NCBI RefSeq assembly: GCF_014205835.1
Contig: NZ_JACHCQ010000010.1
Location: 62,001 to 126,000, forward strand
DNA length: 64,000 nucleotides
Source of the DNA: Pedobacter sp. AK013
GTDB lineage: Bacteria > Bacteroidota > Bacteroidia > Sphingobacteriales > Sphingobacteriaceae
Direction of reading: 5' to 3'
Position 1 is the stretch's first letter; each line of letters starts with the position of its first letter. Below are positions 52,294-60,596 of this stretch, piece by piece. The notes under the pieces were generated by a model, which did not search any database, was not told where the DNA came from, and was given only the letters and a program-made list of their open reading frames with translations. Position numbers and translations under genes: made by a program.

Positions 52294-52902
52294 TTATTTT
52301 TGGTGTTTCTTTTCTCCAGTGTATAATTTCTCTCCAGCTTTTACGGCCAATTGCAGGTCGTTTTCTTCTGGAGGGACTGGGCAACGGTATCCGTCGCTAT
52401 AGGCACAATAAGGATTGTAGGCTTTATTAAAATCGATTTCGATACGATTATCTACGATTTCTTTTGCATCCAGATCAATGTACCTGCCTCCTCCATAAGT
52501 TTCCTTATTGTTGGTTTCATCAGTAAAAGGCAGAAAGAGGTAGTCTTTATAAACCGGATTGGTTGATAAAGAAACACTTTTATATAAAGTCATCTGATTT
52601 TTTTTGCCGTTGAGAACAAAGTTTACATGCGCATATTTATAGTAATCGCTGCTAGAACCGTTAAAAGTGGGCATTTTGAAAACCCTTTCATTCTTCAGTA
52701 TTTCTACATCGGCTAAGATTTTATACGCACTGTCTGCCTCATAAAAATGAAGGTTTTGCAGGTCATTTTTTTTGAGTGGTGAGTGCTCATCTTTAATGAA
52801 ATCCTGTTTATAGGTTTCACGATGTTTTGAGATCTGTTCAGCATAACTTTGTGCAAAGCTATCCACGCTGATCAATAGCAATAAGAAGGTGATGATTCTC
52901 AT
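52294..52902 (-). CDS. Secreted DUF1684 family protein
   Basis: A 202-aa protein with a short signal (residues 1-17, ending SFAQ). The DUF1684 core is recognisable by RYIDLDAKEIVDNRIEIDFNKAYNPYCAYSDGYRCPVPPEENDLQLAVKAGEKLY near the C-terminus, including the PYCAY..YRCPVPP motif with two cysteines. Function of the family is unknown. It lies 7 bases downstream of aroC on the same strand and may be co-transcribed. Confidence 0.88.
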   Translation of the reverse strand: MRIITFLLLLISVDSFAQSYAEQISKHRETYKQDFIKDEHSPLKKNDLQNLHFYEADSAYKILADVEILKNERVFKMPTFNGSSSDYYKYAHVNFVLNGKKNQMTLYKSVSLSTNPVYKDYLFLPFTDETNNKETYGGGRYIDLDAKEIVDNRIEIDFNKAYNPYCAYSDGYRCPVPPEENDLQLAVKAGEKLYTGEKKHQK

Positions 52903-52909
52903 AAAAAAA

Positions 52910-54007
52910 TTAAATAATACTTGCTTTGTTTCTTAAAAACTGATCGGCTAAAACCAGTGCAGCCATCGCTTCAACAATTACTACTGCTCTGGGTACCACA
53001 CAAGGATCGTGGCGGCCTTTACCTTTAATCTCTGAAGCTTCACCAGCAGCATTGATGGTTTGTTGGTTATGCATAATGGTTGCTACAGGTTTAAATGCCA
53101 CTTTAAAGGTAATGTCCATTCCGTTAGAAATGCCACCTAAAATACCCCCAGCATAGTTGGTTGTAGTTTTAAAAACTTTCGAATCGGCAGCTTTTGGCTG
53201 AGGGATATCATTGTGCTGCGATCCTCTTAATTCGCTTCCGGCAAAGCCAGAGCCATATTCGAAACCATGAACGGCATTAATGCTGAGCATGGCTTTGCCT
53301 AAATCGGCATGCAATTTATCAAAAACAGGCTCACCTAAGCCGGCAGGGCAGCCTTTTACGATGCAGCCTATTTTTCCACCAACGGTATCGCCATCTTTTC
53401 TAACAGAATCTATGAACTCAACCATTTCATGTGCAGTTGCAGGATCAGCACAACGTACAATATTTTCTTCTCTAATTTGCAATAAAGCAGATAGATCATT
53501 ACTTTCTAAATTAGGAGCTTCTATAGTACCTACCGAAGTTACATGTGCAAAAATTTCAATGCCCTGTTGCTTCAAAAACAGCTTTGCAATTGCACCAGCC
53601 GCAACACGGGCAGCAGTTTCGCGGGCAGAAGAGCGGCCTCCGCCGCGGTGATCGCGGATACCATATTTTGCATCATAAACATAATCGGCATGGCTAGGGC
53701 GGTAAACATCCACATTATGACCGTAATCTTTTGAACGTTGATCCTCGTTCGGAATTAAAAGTGCAATTGGCGTACCCGTACTTTTTCCTTCAAATACACC
53801 CGATAAAATCTGAACAGTATCGCTTTCTTTTCTTTGAGTGGTGATTTTGGATTGACCCGGTTTACGCTTGTCAAGTTCTGATTGGATAAAATCCATATCG
53901 ATATCCAATTGCGCCGGACAGCCGTCAATAATTACCCCAATGGCTACGCCATGAGATTCGCCAAAGGTTGTGATGCGAAATAGTTGTCCGAATGAGTTGC
54001 CTGCCAT
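52910..54007 (-). CDS. aroC: Chorismate synthase
   Basis: A 365-aa AroC, converting EPSP to chorismate with reduced FMN. The N-terminal [31 protein letters not shown], the central [24 protein letters not shown] near 120 and [24 protein letters not shown] near 335 are all family motifs. Next in line after aroA on the minus strand, separated by 156 bases containing an inverted repeat. Secure. Confidence 0.96.
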   Translation of the reverse strand: MAGNSFGQLFRITTFGESHGVAIGVIIDGCPAQLDIDMDFIQSELDKRKPGQSKITTQRKESDTVQILSGVFEGKSTGTPIALLIPNEDQRSKDYGHNVDVYRPSHADYVYDAKYGIRDHRGGGRSSARETAARVAAGAIAKLFLKQQGIEIFAHVTSVGTIEAPNLESNDLSALLQIREENIVRCADPATAHEMVEFIDSVRKDGDTVGGKIGCIVKGCPAGLGEPVFDKLHADLGKAMLSINAVHGFEYGSGFAGSELRGSQHNDIPQPKAADSKVFKTTTNYAGGILGGISNGMDITFKVAFKPVATIMHNQQTINAAGEASEIKGKGRHDPCVVPRAVVIVEAMAALVLADQFLRNKASII

Positions 54008-54029
54008 ATTTGTTTAGATGTGAGAAGCT

Positions 54030-54150
54030 AGATATGAGATTTGAGTAGTATTCTGTTTATCATATCTGAACTTCATTGTTTTTAGATGTTAGATTATTAT
54101 TGTTGTTTTATTTCTTGAGTCTCACTGCTAGTGCCTCAAATCTCATATCT
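54030..54150. repeat. 16-bp inverted repeat between aroA and aroC
   Basis: AGATATGAGATTTGAG (54030-54045) and CTCAAATCTCATATCT (54135-54150) are exact complements separated by 89 bases. The interior repeats related words (CTCATATC, CTCAAATCTC). It fills the gap between two genes of one pathway and may be a dispersed element. Confidence 0.6.
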
Positions 54151-54163
54151 CAAATCTCGTGTC

Positions 54164-55450
54164 TCATATCTCTCTCACCTCAAATCCCGCTTTTTTCAAA
54201 TCTTCCCAATAATACGGATAAGATTTTTCTACTACCTGCATTTCTTCAATTTCAACTTCATTTATCAATAAGGCAAGTGGTGCAAAAGCCATGGCCATAC
54301 GGTGGTCCTCGTAGGTTGCGAAAGTAACTTTATCCGGAAAATGAAGGTTATCTGTGTTTAAAGTATATACCAGATTATCTTCTGTAAAAGTAACGCCTAT
54401 TTTAGCCAATTCGTTCTGAAGGGCTGCAATGCGATCTGTTTCTTTGATTTTTAAAGTTTCTAAGCCTGTAAAAGCCATGTTTTTGCCCAATGCTGCTGCA
54501 ATAACTACAATGGTTTGCGCTAAATCCGGACAGGTTTTTAAGTCTAGAACTTCTTTTGTATCTAAGGAAAGACCTAGGTTGCTAATGGCAATTCCATTAT
54601 TGGTTTTACTGGTAGCGATACCGAAAATCTTCATGATATTTTTGATCTGGCTATCGCCCTGCAAACTTTTTTCTTTTAAAGCAGGTAAACTAATTTCTGC
54701 TTCATCAGCTAATGCTGCAATACTATACCAATACGATGCTGCACTCCAGTCGGGCTCAACAACCAAAGTACCAGGTTTAAATACCTGTGGTTTGATGGAG
54801 ATTGAATTTCCGCTCCAGGAATGCGCAATGCCAACTTCAGCCAACATATCTAAAGTCATATCTACATATGGTTTAGAGGTAAGCTCACCTTCAATTTCCA
54901 AAGTTAAACCCTGAGGTAGGATAGGGGCAATCATCAGCAGAGCTGAAATATATTGACTACTGATATCGCCTTTAATTTTAACTTCAGCAGTTTTTTGATT
55001 TAAAGGGCCAACAATATTCAATGGAGGGAAACCTTCTGCTTCTGCATAAGAAATATCAGCGCCGATGGTTTTTAAAGCCTCTACCAAAATACCAATAGGG
55101 CGCTGTTTCATCCGTTCGGTCCCGGTAAGCAAGAAATTGCCATTTTTAGCCGAAAGATAAGCTGATAAGAAACGCATAGCGGTTCCGGCAGGGCCAACAT
55201 CAACCAGTTCGGAGTTTGCAGTTTTCAGTTTGGCGTCTCCCAACTCACTACCCTCAACTCCCAACTTATTCAGGATGCCATTTAGTGTTACTGTATCGGC
55301 AGCGTTAGAAAGGTTTTCAACTTTAACCAGTTTTTTGCTTAAAGCGCTAATAATTAAGGCCCTGTTGCATTCGCTTTTCGAGCCAGTTAATTGGATTTCC
55401 GTATTAATATTCTTGGTTCCTTTAAAAGAAACTAAGGCGTTTTTCGACAT
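54164..55450 (-). CDS. aroA: 3-phosphoshikimate 1-carboxyvinyltransferase (EPSP synthase)
   Basis: A 428-aa EPSP synthase, joining shikimate-3-phosphate and PEP. Seen: GSKSECNRALIISAL near 23, GPAGTAMRFLSAYLSA near 90 and LDLKTCPDLAQ near 305, LKIKETDRIAALQNELAKIG near 330. Length is normal. It is the third gene of the minus-strand aromatic set pheA-DAHP synthase-aroA-aroC. Secure. Confidence 0.96.
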   Translation of the reverse strand: MSKNALVSFKGTKNINTEIQLTGSKSECNRALIISALSKKLVKVENLSNAADTVTLNGILNKLGVEGSELGDAKLKTANSELVDVGPAGTAMRFLSAYLSAKNGNFLLTGTERMKQRPIGILVEALKTIGADISYAEAEGFPPLNIVGPLNQKTAEVKIKGDISSQYISALLMIAPILPQGLTLEIEGELTSKPYVDMTLDMLAEVGIAHSWSGNSISIKPQVFKPGTLVVEPDWSAASYWYSIAALADEAEISLPALKEKSLQGDSQIKNIMKIFGIATSKTNNGIAISNLGLSLDTKEVLDLKTCPDLAQTIVVIAAALGKNMAFTGLETLKIKETDRIAALQNELAKIGVTFTEDNLVYTLNTDNLHFPDKVTFATYEDHRMAMAFAPLALLINEVEIEEMQVVEKSYPYYWEDLKKAGFEVREI

Positions 55451-55478
55451 TTTTATTCTGTTTTATGCTCAAATGTAA

Positions 55479-55502
55479 GTGTCAGATGGAAACATCTGAC
55501 AC
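55479..55502. repeat. GTGTCAGATG palindrome, copy C
   Basis: Perfect 10-bp stem GTGTCAGATG/CATCTGACAC with a GAAA tetraloop, upstream of aroA. Same family as 68-91 and 1326-1350, with the arm ending changed from A to G together with its partner, a compensatory change. Confidence 0.65.
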
Positions 55503-55624
55503 CACATTATATTTGTTTTAATATCATGTTGAGTTGTCGAATTAACATAAATCTTTCGACGGACTCAGGATAACAATACTGGTAAACTTAGCTTTGAGCT
55601 TTAGTCTTTCAGCTTTAATCTCAA

Positions 55625-56764
55625 CTACGCTTTAACCTCAGTATGTTGCTCTGCAGCAATGCCTTGCTCAGCTTTACCAGCATTCATAATTTCAGTTTGT
55701 TTACGTATTGACTCACCGTGTACCAATTCTAAGAATTTTTCGGTAAAGTTTAAGTCTAATTTTAGTGCTTTAGCAAATGCCTGGCCTTTTTGGATGATGG
55801 CATCCCAACGGTTAACCTGTAAAATAGTTACCTGGTTATCGCGTTTAAATTCACCAATTTTAGCAACAATAGCCATACGCTCACCTAATTTCTGTAATAA
55901 GATATCGTCAATTTTATCAATTGATTTACGTAATTCAGCTAATTTATCTGCCGAAGCTTCGTTTGGTGCTTCTGGTTCGCGTACAGTTAAACGATCTACC
56001 AATTCTGCTAAAGCAGCAGGTGTAACTTGTTGTTTAGCGTCTGTCCATGCAACTGAAGGATCTACGTGAGATTCGATCATTAAACCCTGCATGTCTAAAT
56101 CTAATGCTTTTTGAGAAATATAAGGGATTAATTCACGGTTACCGCAAATATGACTTGGGTCGTTAATGATCGGAAGCTCAGGGCATAAAGTTTTTAACTG
56201 GATAGCCATTTCCCACATTGGTTCATTACGGAAAGAACTTTTTTCGAATGAGGAGAAACCGCGGTGAATAGCGCCAATTTTAGTAATTCCTGCACCGTTG
56301 ATACGCTCAATTGCACCAATCCATAACTGTAAATCAGGGTTAACCGGGTTCTTGATCAATACAGGAACATCATGGCCTTTTAAAGCATCAGCAATTTCTT
56401 GTACTGTGAATGGGTTTACTGTAGAGCGTGCACCAATCCAAAGGATATCTACACCAGCTGCTAAAGCCTCTTCAACGTGTTTTGCATTCGCAACCTCTAC
56501 AGCTGTCGGTAAACCAGTTTCTGCTTTGGCGCGTTTTAACCACTCTAAACCGATACTTCCGATTCCTTCAAATTCTCCCGGACGGGTACGTGGTTTCCAG
56601 ATACCAGCTCTCAATACGGATACTTTACCGGTAGCAGCCAATAAATGTGCTGTAGTTAATAATTGCTCTTCAGTTTCTGCGCTACAAGGACCAGAAATGA
56701 TTAATGGCTCGTTGTTTACGTTTAACCAGGTGTTTAAAGGTTGAATGTTTAAATTAAGTTTCAT
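55625..56764 (-). CDS. Bifunctional DAHP synthase / chorismate mutase
   Basis: A 379-aa fusion. Residues 1-270 are a type I-beta DAHP synthase, which starts the shikimate pathway from PEP and erythrose-4-phosphate (GPCSAETEEQLLTTA, AGIWKPRTRPGEFEGIG, and the late PSHICGNRELI metal-site segment). Residues 275-365 are an AroQ chorismate mutase (LAELRKSIDKIDDILLQKLGERMAIVAKIGEFK). The mutase commits chorismate to Phe/Tyr. It follows pheA on the same strand after a 130-base gap with a long inverted repeat. Secure. Confidence 0.95.
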   Translation of the reverse strand: MKLNLNIQPLNTWLNVNNEPLIISGPCSAETEEQLLTTAHLLAATGKVSVLRAGIWKPRTRPGEFEGIGSIGLEWLKRAKAETGLPTAVEVANAKHVEEALAAGVDILWIGARSTVNPFTVQEIADALKGHDVPVLIKNPVNPDLQLWIGAIERINGAGITKIGAIHRGFSSFEKSSFRNEPMWEMAIQLKTLCPELPIINDPSHICGNRELIPYISQKALDLDMQGLMIESHVDPSVAWTDAKQQVTPAALAELVDRLTVREPEAPNEASADKLAELRKSIDKIDDILLQKLGERMAIVAKIGEFKRDNQVTILQVNRWDAIIQKGQAFAKALKLDLNFTEKFLELVHGESIRKQTEIMNAGKAEQGIAAEQHTEVKA

Positions 56765-56796
56765 GATGATGGGGTTGTTTAAAGTCCTTAGTCCGC

Positions 56797-56891
56797 AGTC
56801 GGAAGTCCGGAGTTATATTTTAATTATTTTATTATTACAAGTTTGAATATGGTGCTATTATCTTCGGGTGTCTAACTTCGGACTTCCGACT
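56797..56891. repeat. 19-bp near-perfect inverted repeat between pheA and DAHP synthase genes
   Basis: AGTCGGAAGTCCGGAGTTA (56797-56815) and TAACTTCGGACTTCCGACT (56873-56891) pair with one mismatch. It begins four bases after the pheA stop. It may reduce transcription into the DAHP synthase gene or stabilise the pheA 3' end. Confidence 0.6.
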
Positions 56892-56894
56892 TTT

Positions 56895-57728
56895 TTATAC
56901 CTTGTCGTTCTTTTGATATTCTCCTAATATGTTAAAGTTCGATGTATATTTTAATGCCTTTCTAATTGCCTTATCATATTTTTCGGTACTTGGCCATTCT
57001 AAATCGACGTAAAAGTAATACTCGTTTCTTTTACCTAAAACAGGCATAGATTGTATTTTTGTTAAGCTTACATCCTGTTCTGCGAAAATATTTAACACAG
57101 TTGCCAGTGAGCCTGCTTTATGGCCAACCTGGAAACAGATTGATGCTTTGTTTATTTTCTTTCCTTCGTCTGTTTTGTCTTTTTTAAGGATCAGAAAACG
57201 GGTATAGTTTTTCTTGTTCGATTCTACCCGGCGTTCCAAAATATTCAAACCGTAAAGTTCTGCAGCTAAACTATTTGCAATGGCCATGGTGTCGGTTAAT
57301 TGCTCTTCCTGGATCCGTTTTGCGCAAGCAGCAGTATCGTTGCTCTCCACAATTTTAATGTGAGGATAATCGTAAAAGAAATCGATACACTGGCGGATGG
57401 CGATTGGGTGTGAAGTAACCACTTTAATATCTTCAAACTTTACGCCTGGTAACGCCATTAAGTGCAACTGTATAGGTAAGTAAACCTCACCCACAACCGA
57501 AAAACCAAAATCTCTGATCAGTGTATAGTTTGGTAATAAACTGCCGGCGATAGAGTTTTCGATCGCCATTACTACGAAATCAGCGTCATTTTGTTCTAGC
57601 TTGTCGCAGGTTTCTTTAAAAGAATTACACTCAACAGTTTCAATGTCTTTACCAAAGAATTTGTAGGCGGCCTCCTCGTGGAAAGATGCTTTAATACCCT
57701 GAATTGCTACTCGTTTTGTCGTTTCCAT
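56895..57728 (-). CDS. pheA: Prephenate dehydratase
   Basis: A 277-aa stand-alone prephenate dehydratase, making phenylpyruvate for phenylalanine synthesis. The catalytic PDT domain (residues 1-190) has AIENSIAGSLLPNYTLI near 56 and the TRF motif in NKKNYTRFLIL near 172; the C-terminal ACT domain (ICFQVGHKAGSLATVLNIFAEQDVSLTKIQSMPV) is the Phe allosteric site. It is preceded by a complete transcription attenuator (57743-57920). It is the first gene of the aromatic set on this strand, which lacks tyrA and an aminotransferase in the window. Confidence 0.95.
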   Translation of the reverse strand: METTKRVAIQGIKASFHEEAAYKFFGKDIETVECNSFKETCDKLEQNDADFVVMAIENSIAGSLLPNYTLIRDFGFSVVGEVYLPIQLHLMALPGVKFEDIKVVTSHPIAIRQCIDFFYDYPHIKIVESNDTAACAKRIQEEQLTDTMAIANSLAAELYGLNILERRVESNKKNYTRFLILKKDKTDEGKKINKASICFQVGHKAGSLATVLNIFAEQDVSLTKIQSMPVLGKRNEYYFYVDLEWPSTEKYDKAIRKALKYTSNFNILGEYQKNDKV

Positions 57729-57742
57729 TTTTGCGTTAAAAC

Positions 57743-57775
57743 AAAAAAGTCCCGGCTGTTTGCCGGGACTTTTTT
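57743..57775 (-). terminator. Attenuator terminator in the pheA leader
   Basis: Stem AGTCCCGGC/GCCGGGACT with a 5-base loop and a run of six U residues on the minus strand, ending 15 bases before the pheA ATG. Placed between a leader peptide and its structural gene, it can only act as an attenuator, not as a terminator of an upstream gene, since none lies upstream on this strand for over 500 bases. Confidence 0.88.
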
Positions 57776-57810
57776 ATACATTTTAATATTGTTATATATC
57801 TTTTTGCATA

Positions 57811-57873
57811 TTAGCCCCGGCTCTCACTAAAATAGTAAAAGTAACCAAAGTAATATGTGTTTGTAATTTGCAT
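57811..57873 (-). CDS. pheA leader peptide (Tyr/Phe-rich)
   Basis: A 20-codon frame from the ATG at 57873 to TAA at 57811, with the core YYFGYFYYF: five Tyr and four Phe in nine residues plus one Gly. It starts about 17 bases after a promoter. Its last codons overlap GCCGGGGCT (57821-57813), which can pair with the 5' arm AGTCCCGGC of the terminator (57770-57762) over nine positions with one G-U. Ribosome stalling at the Tyr/Phe codons would free this arm to block termination; reading to the stop would cover it. This is the classical logic of amino-acid attenuation. Confidence 0.8.
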   Translation of the reverse strand: MQITNTYYFGYFYYFSESRG

Positions 57874-57890
57874 TTCTTTTTTTGTTGAGC

Positions 57891-57920
57891 CAAATGTAGT
57901 AACAAAATTTAATTTGTCAA
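57891..57920 (-). promoter_or_regulatory. Bacteroidota-type promoter of the pheA leader
   Basis: On the minus strand TTG (57920-57918), 19-base spacer and TACATTTG (57898-57891) match the consensus TTG-N19-TAnnTTTG exactly. Predicted start near 57885, 12-15 bases before the leader peptide ATG. Confidence 0.7.
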
Positions 57921-58076
57921 TAGGAAATTGAAAATATTTTTAATAAAATTTAATTTTGTTTAAAATAGGCTAGTTTATTGGTTGGTCTTTTTATAGCTAA
58001 GAACTGATTAAAAACGGATTTTTATATGGTTGAGTTATTCATAACCACAGATGAAAAGGGGCAACACAGATAAATT

Positions 58077-58159
58077 GTCATGCTGAGGTACGAAGTATCT
58101 GCAAGCGATGAAAGGACTAATTGTAAATATAAAGCTTCTTCGCTGCGCTCAGAATGACA
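58077..58159. repeat. Inverted repeat related to REP elements
   Basis: Arms TGTCATGCTGAG and CTCAGAATGACA bound an 83-base element with inner words GAAGTAT and GAAGCTTC-like. It lies in the 375-base gap beyond the pheA promoter, which otherwise holds no gene. Confidence 0.55.
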
Positions 58160-58239
58160 GATTTTTAGAATGTTAAAACATCATCTGTGTTAATCTGTGC
58201 GCATCTGTGGCTAAAAAACAATAGATAAGGTATATCAAA

Positions 58240-58265
58240 AAAGGCCTGTGGAAACACAGGCCTTT
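58240..58265 (-). terminator. Terminator after the fatty acid hydroxylase gene
   Basis: AAAGGCCTGTG/CACAGGCCTTT with a GAAA loop and further U residues on the minus strand, 10 bases past the hydroxylase stop codon. Confidence 0.85.
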
Positions 58266-58274
58266 AGCTTATTT

Positions 58275-59237
58275 TTATCCTGTAGAGCTTAACTCCTCAC
58301 GATCGTTAAGTCCTTTTACTTTGTTTTGTTGTAAGGCTTCAAAATTTTTCTGTTCTTCATCGCGTAGCTCCTGTTGCATAATTTTAGCAATTTTAGTGCT
58401 TCCATCATGGCTCCATCCGGGCGGATTAAAAATGTATTTCACTTTATCCATAAAGGTTGGCGCCTTTTTAACATCCGCGGTTAAGGCAATAAATTCGTGG
58501 AAAATAATGTTAACCGCACCGGTATCTTCAGGTTGGGTTGTTAAACCATATTTAACCACATCTTCTGGCAATTCTTCCTGGAAAGTGCCGAACCATCTAT
58601 CCCAAAGAATTAAAACCATCCCCATGTTTTTGTCTAGGTACCGTACATTGCTGGCATGGTGCACGCGGTGGTGTGATGGCGTTACGAAAATATAGCCGTA
58701 CCATTTTGGAAGTTTAATATCGTATTGTGTGTGAACCAGGTTGCCATAAATTTGGGTTACCAGGTAGGCAAAAAGGATATCAACAGCGGTAAAACCCATA
58801 AAAGCCAGCGGCAGATAAAAGAAAACACGGTACAATGGCTCGAAAACGGTGGAACGGAACCCGGTGGTTAAGTTAAAATGTTCGGATGAGTGATGCGTAA
58901 CATGCATGGCCCAGAAAAAGCGCACGTAATGGCCAACGGTATGCAAAAACCAGTATAAAAAATCCTGTGCCAAAATGAGCACAATCCAATATACCCAAAC
59001 ATTAGAAATCTGGAATAAGCGGAATTGGTAACAATAGGCCAATAAGAAAAAAGTAAACGTTTTTGTGCCCAAATTAATCACAACAGCTGCCGTCATCAGG
59101 TAGATGTTCGTCCAGGTATCGCGTTTGGTATATAATTTTTTATCGTGCTGGTAGCTGAAATACATTTCAACCAAGGTTAAAACGATTACGAAACCAAATA
59201 GCCCGATAACTGAAATATCACTTCCGGTAAAATTCAT
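58275..59237 (-). CDS. Sterol desaturase / fatty acid hydroxylase family protein
   Basis: A 320-aa membrane di-iron enzyme. The eight-histidine pattern is visible: HTVGH near 118, HVTHHSSEH near 130 and HHRVHH near 192, in a protein of about four to five membrane helices. It hydroxylates or desaturates a lipid. It begins one base after aroB, an arrangement that suggests co-transcription, though with no metabolic link. Substrate unknown. Confidence 0.9.
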   Translation of the reverse strand: MNFTGSDISVIGLFGFVIVLTLVEMYFSYQHDKKLYTKRDTWTNIYLMTAAVVINLGTKTFTFFLLAYCYQFRLFQISNVWVYWIVLILAQDFLYWFLHTVGHYVRFFWAMHVTHHSSEHFNLTTGFRSTVFEPLYRVFFYLPLAFMGFTAVDILFAYLVTQIYGNLVHTQYDIKLPKWYGYIFVTPSHHRVHHASNVRYLDKNMGMVLILWDRWFGTFQEELPEDVVKYGLTTQPEDTGAVNIIFHEFIALTADVKKAPTFMDKVKYIFNPPGWSHDGSTKIAKIMQQELRDEEQKNFEALQQNKVKGLNDREELSSTG

Positions 59238-59238
59238 T

Positions 59239-60297
59239 TTATAAACTGTTATAATAATCTAAACTGCTTAAAATATCAGCTGTACTTACACGGCAGTTAA
59301 ACGTGCATTTACCTGTGCTTTCTAAAAGTGAGAAGAGGATGTTTCCATCTTCGTTCTTTTTGTCGCTCTGCATTAATTCTAAAAGGGTATCGAAGCTTTC
59401 TTTTTTAATGTGGTATTTAGGGTATAACGATAAAATATATCCGCTAATATCATTCAGTTCCTCTTTCGTTAGCGTGCTGTTTTTGATTGATAAAGCTGCT
59501 TCACAAACAAATCCGATTGCAATGGCTTCGCCATGCGTTAACGGATTTTTGTCATTCACTAAAGAGTAACCTTCTATAGCATGCCCAATGGTATGACCAA
59601 AATTTAAAATCTTACGCAGGTTTTTCTCATGCGGATCGATGGTAACCACTTCATTTTTAATTTCTACTGATCGGTAAATATCTTGAGCAGAAGGGGTTAA
59701 GTAATTGCTTTCTTTTAGTTTTTCGTAATATGGCTTATCATAAATCAAGCCATGTTTAATCATTTCGGCAAAGCCTGATAAAAGCTCACGTTGTGGCAAT
59801 GTTTTTAGAAATGCAGTTTCAATAAAAACCATTTGTGGCAAGGTAAAGGTACCCACCATGTTTTTTACATTGTCGATATCAATACCTGTTTTGCCGCCTA
59901 CCGAAGCATCAACCTGCGATAAAAGGGTAGTGGGTACATTGATAAAATCTATACCTCTTTTATAAGTTGAAGCTATAAATCCACCCATATCGGTTACCAC
60001 ACCGCCACCTAAATTAATCATCAAACTTTTGCGGTCGGCTTCAAAATCCAAAAGGGTTTTCCAGATACCGATACAAAAATCAATATTTTTATTTTCTTCT
60101 CCTGCTGAAGTTTCGATCAAATCAAATTCCCAAAAATCATCTAAAAGTGACTGGAATAGTGGTAAACATATCTCGCTGGTATGCTCATCAGCCAGTACAA
60201 AAACTTTGCTGTATTTATTGCTTTCTAAAAGTGTTTTTAGTGCTGCTAAACTGCTTTCGAAATAAAGGGTGTGGCCTGCGCTGGTTAGTGGTTCCAT
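59239..60297 (-). CDS. aroB: 3-dehydroquinate synthase
   Basis: A 352-aa AroB, converting DAHP to 3-dehydroquinate with NAD and a divalent metal. Seen: INLGGGVVTDMGGFIASTYKRGIDFINVPTTLLSQVDASVGGKTGIDI near 95-142, and the metal-binding FGHTIGHAIE near 235 and HGEAIAIGF near 255. It overlaps the S4 gene by one base (TAATG), so is probably translationally coupled to it. Secure. Confidence 0.96.
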   Translation of the reverse strand: MEPLTSAGHTLYFESSLAALKTLLESNKYSKVFVLADEHTSEICLPLFQSLLDDFWEFDLIETSAGEENKNIDFCIGIWKTLLDFEADRKSLMINLGGGVVTDMGGFIASTYKRGIDFINVPTTLLSQVDASVGGKTGIDIDNVKNMVGTFTLPQMVFIETAFLKTLPQRELLSGFAEMIKHGLIYDKPYYEKLKESNYLTPSAQDIYRSVEIKNEVVTIDPHEKNLRKILNFGHTIGHAIEGYSLVNDKNPLTHGEAIAIGFVCEAALSIKNSTLTKEELNDISGYILSLYPKYHIKKESFDTLLELMQSDKKNEDGNILFSLLESTGKCTFNCRVSTADILSSLDYYNSL

Positions 60298-60512
60298 TAA
60301 ATAATTTCTATTTTATTTTCGCCAAAAGTAATAATATCTCCAACTCTAACCTTATAGCGTTTACGGAATTCGACCTCACCGTTAGTTTTTACTAAACCAT
60401 CCTCAACAACGGTTTGGGCATCACCGCCACTGTCAACTAATCCACTTGCTTTTAGCAGTTGGATTAATGGAATAAATTCGCCCTCTAATTTGAATTGTAT
60501 CATTTTCTGCAA
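60297..60512 (-). CDS. S4-domain RNA-binding protein (YbcJ-like)
   Basis: A 71-aa protein consisting of one S4 RNA-binding domain (LIQLLKASGLVDSGGDAQTVVEDGLVKTNGEVEFRKRYKVRVGDII). The glycine/Asn-rich loop and VRVGD ending are typical of the RqcP/YbcJ-type small S4 proteins. It starts an operon with aroB and the hydroxylase. Role probably ribosome-associated, not demonstrated here. Confidence 0.88.
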   Translation of the reverse strand: MQKMIQFKLEGEFIPLIQLLKASGLVDSGGDAQTVVEDGLVKTNGEVEFRKRYKVRVGDIITFGENKIEII

Positions 60513-60596
60513 AAATACGATTATTTAGAGGTTTTTAGTTTTAACAACCAATGCTTTTTATAATTTTGCACCAATCTGACTTATTATAAAGTAAAA

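Noticed and set aside
57743..57775. Terminator of a gene upstream of pheA
   Set aside because: No minus-strand gene ends here; the next one upstream stops at 58275 with its own terminator, so an attenuator is the better reading.
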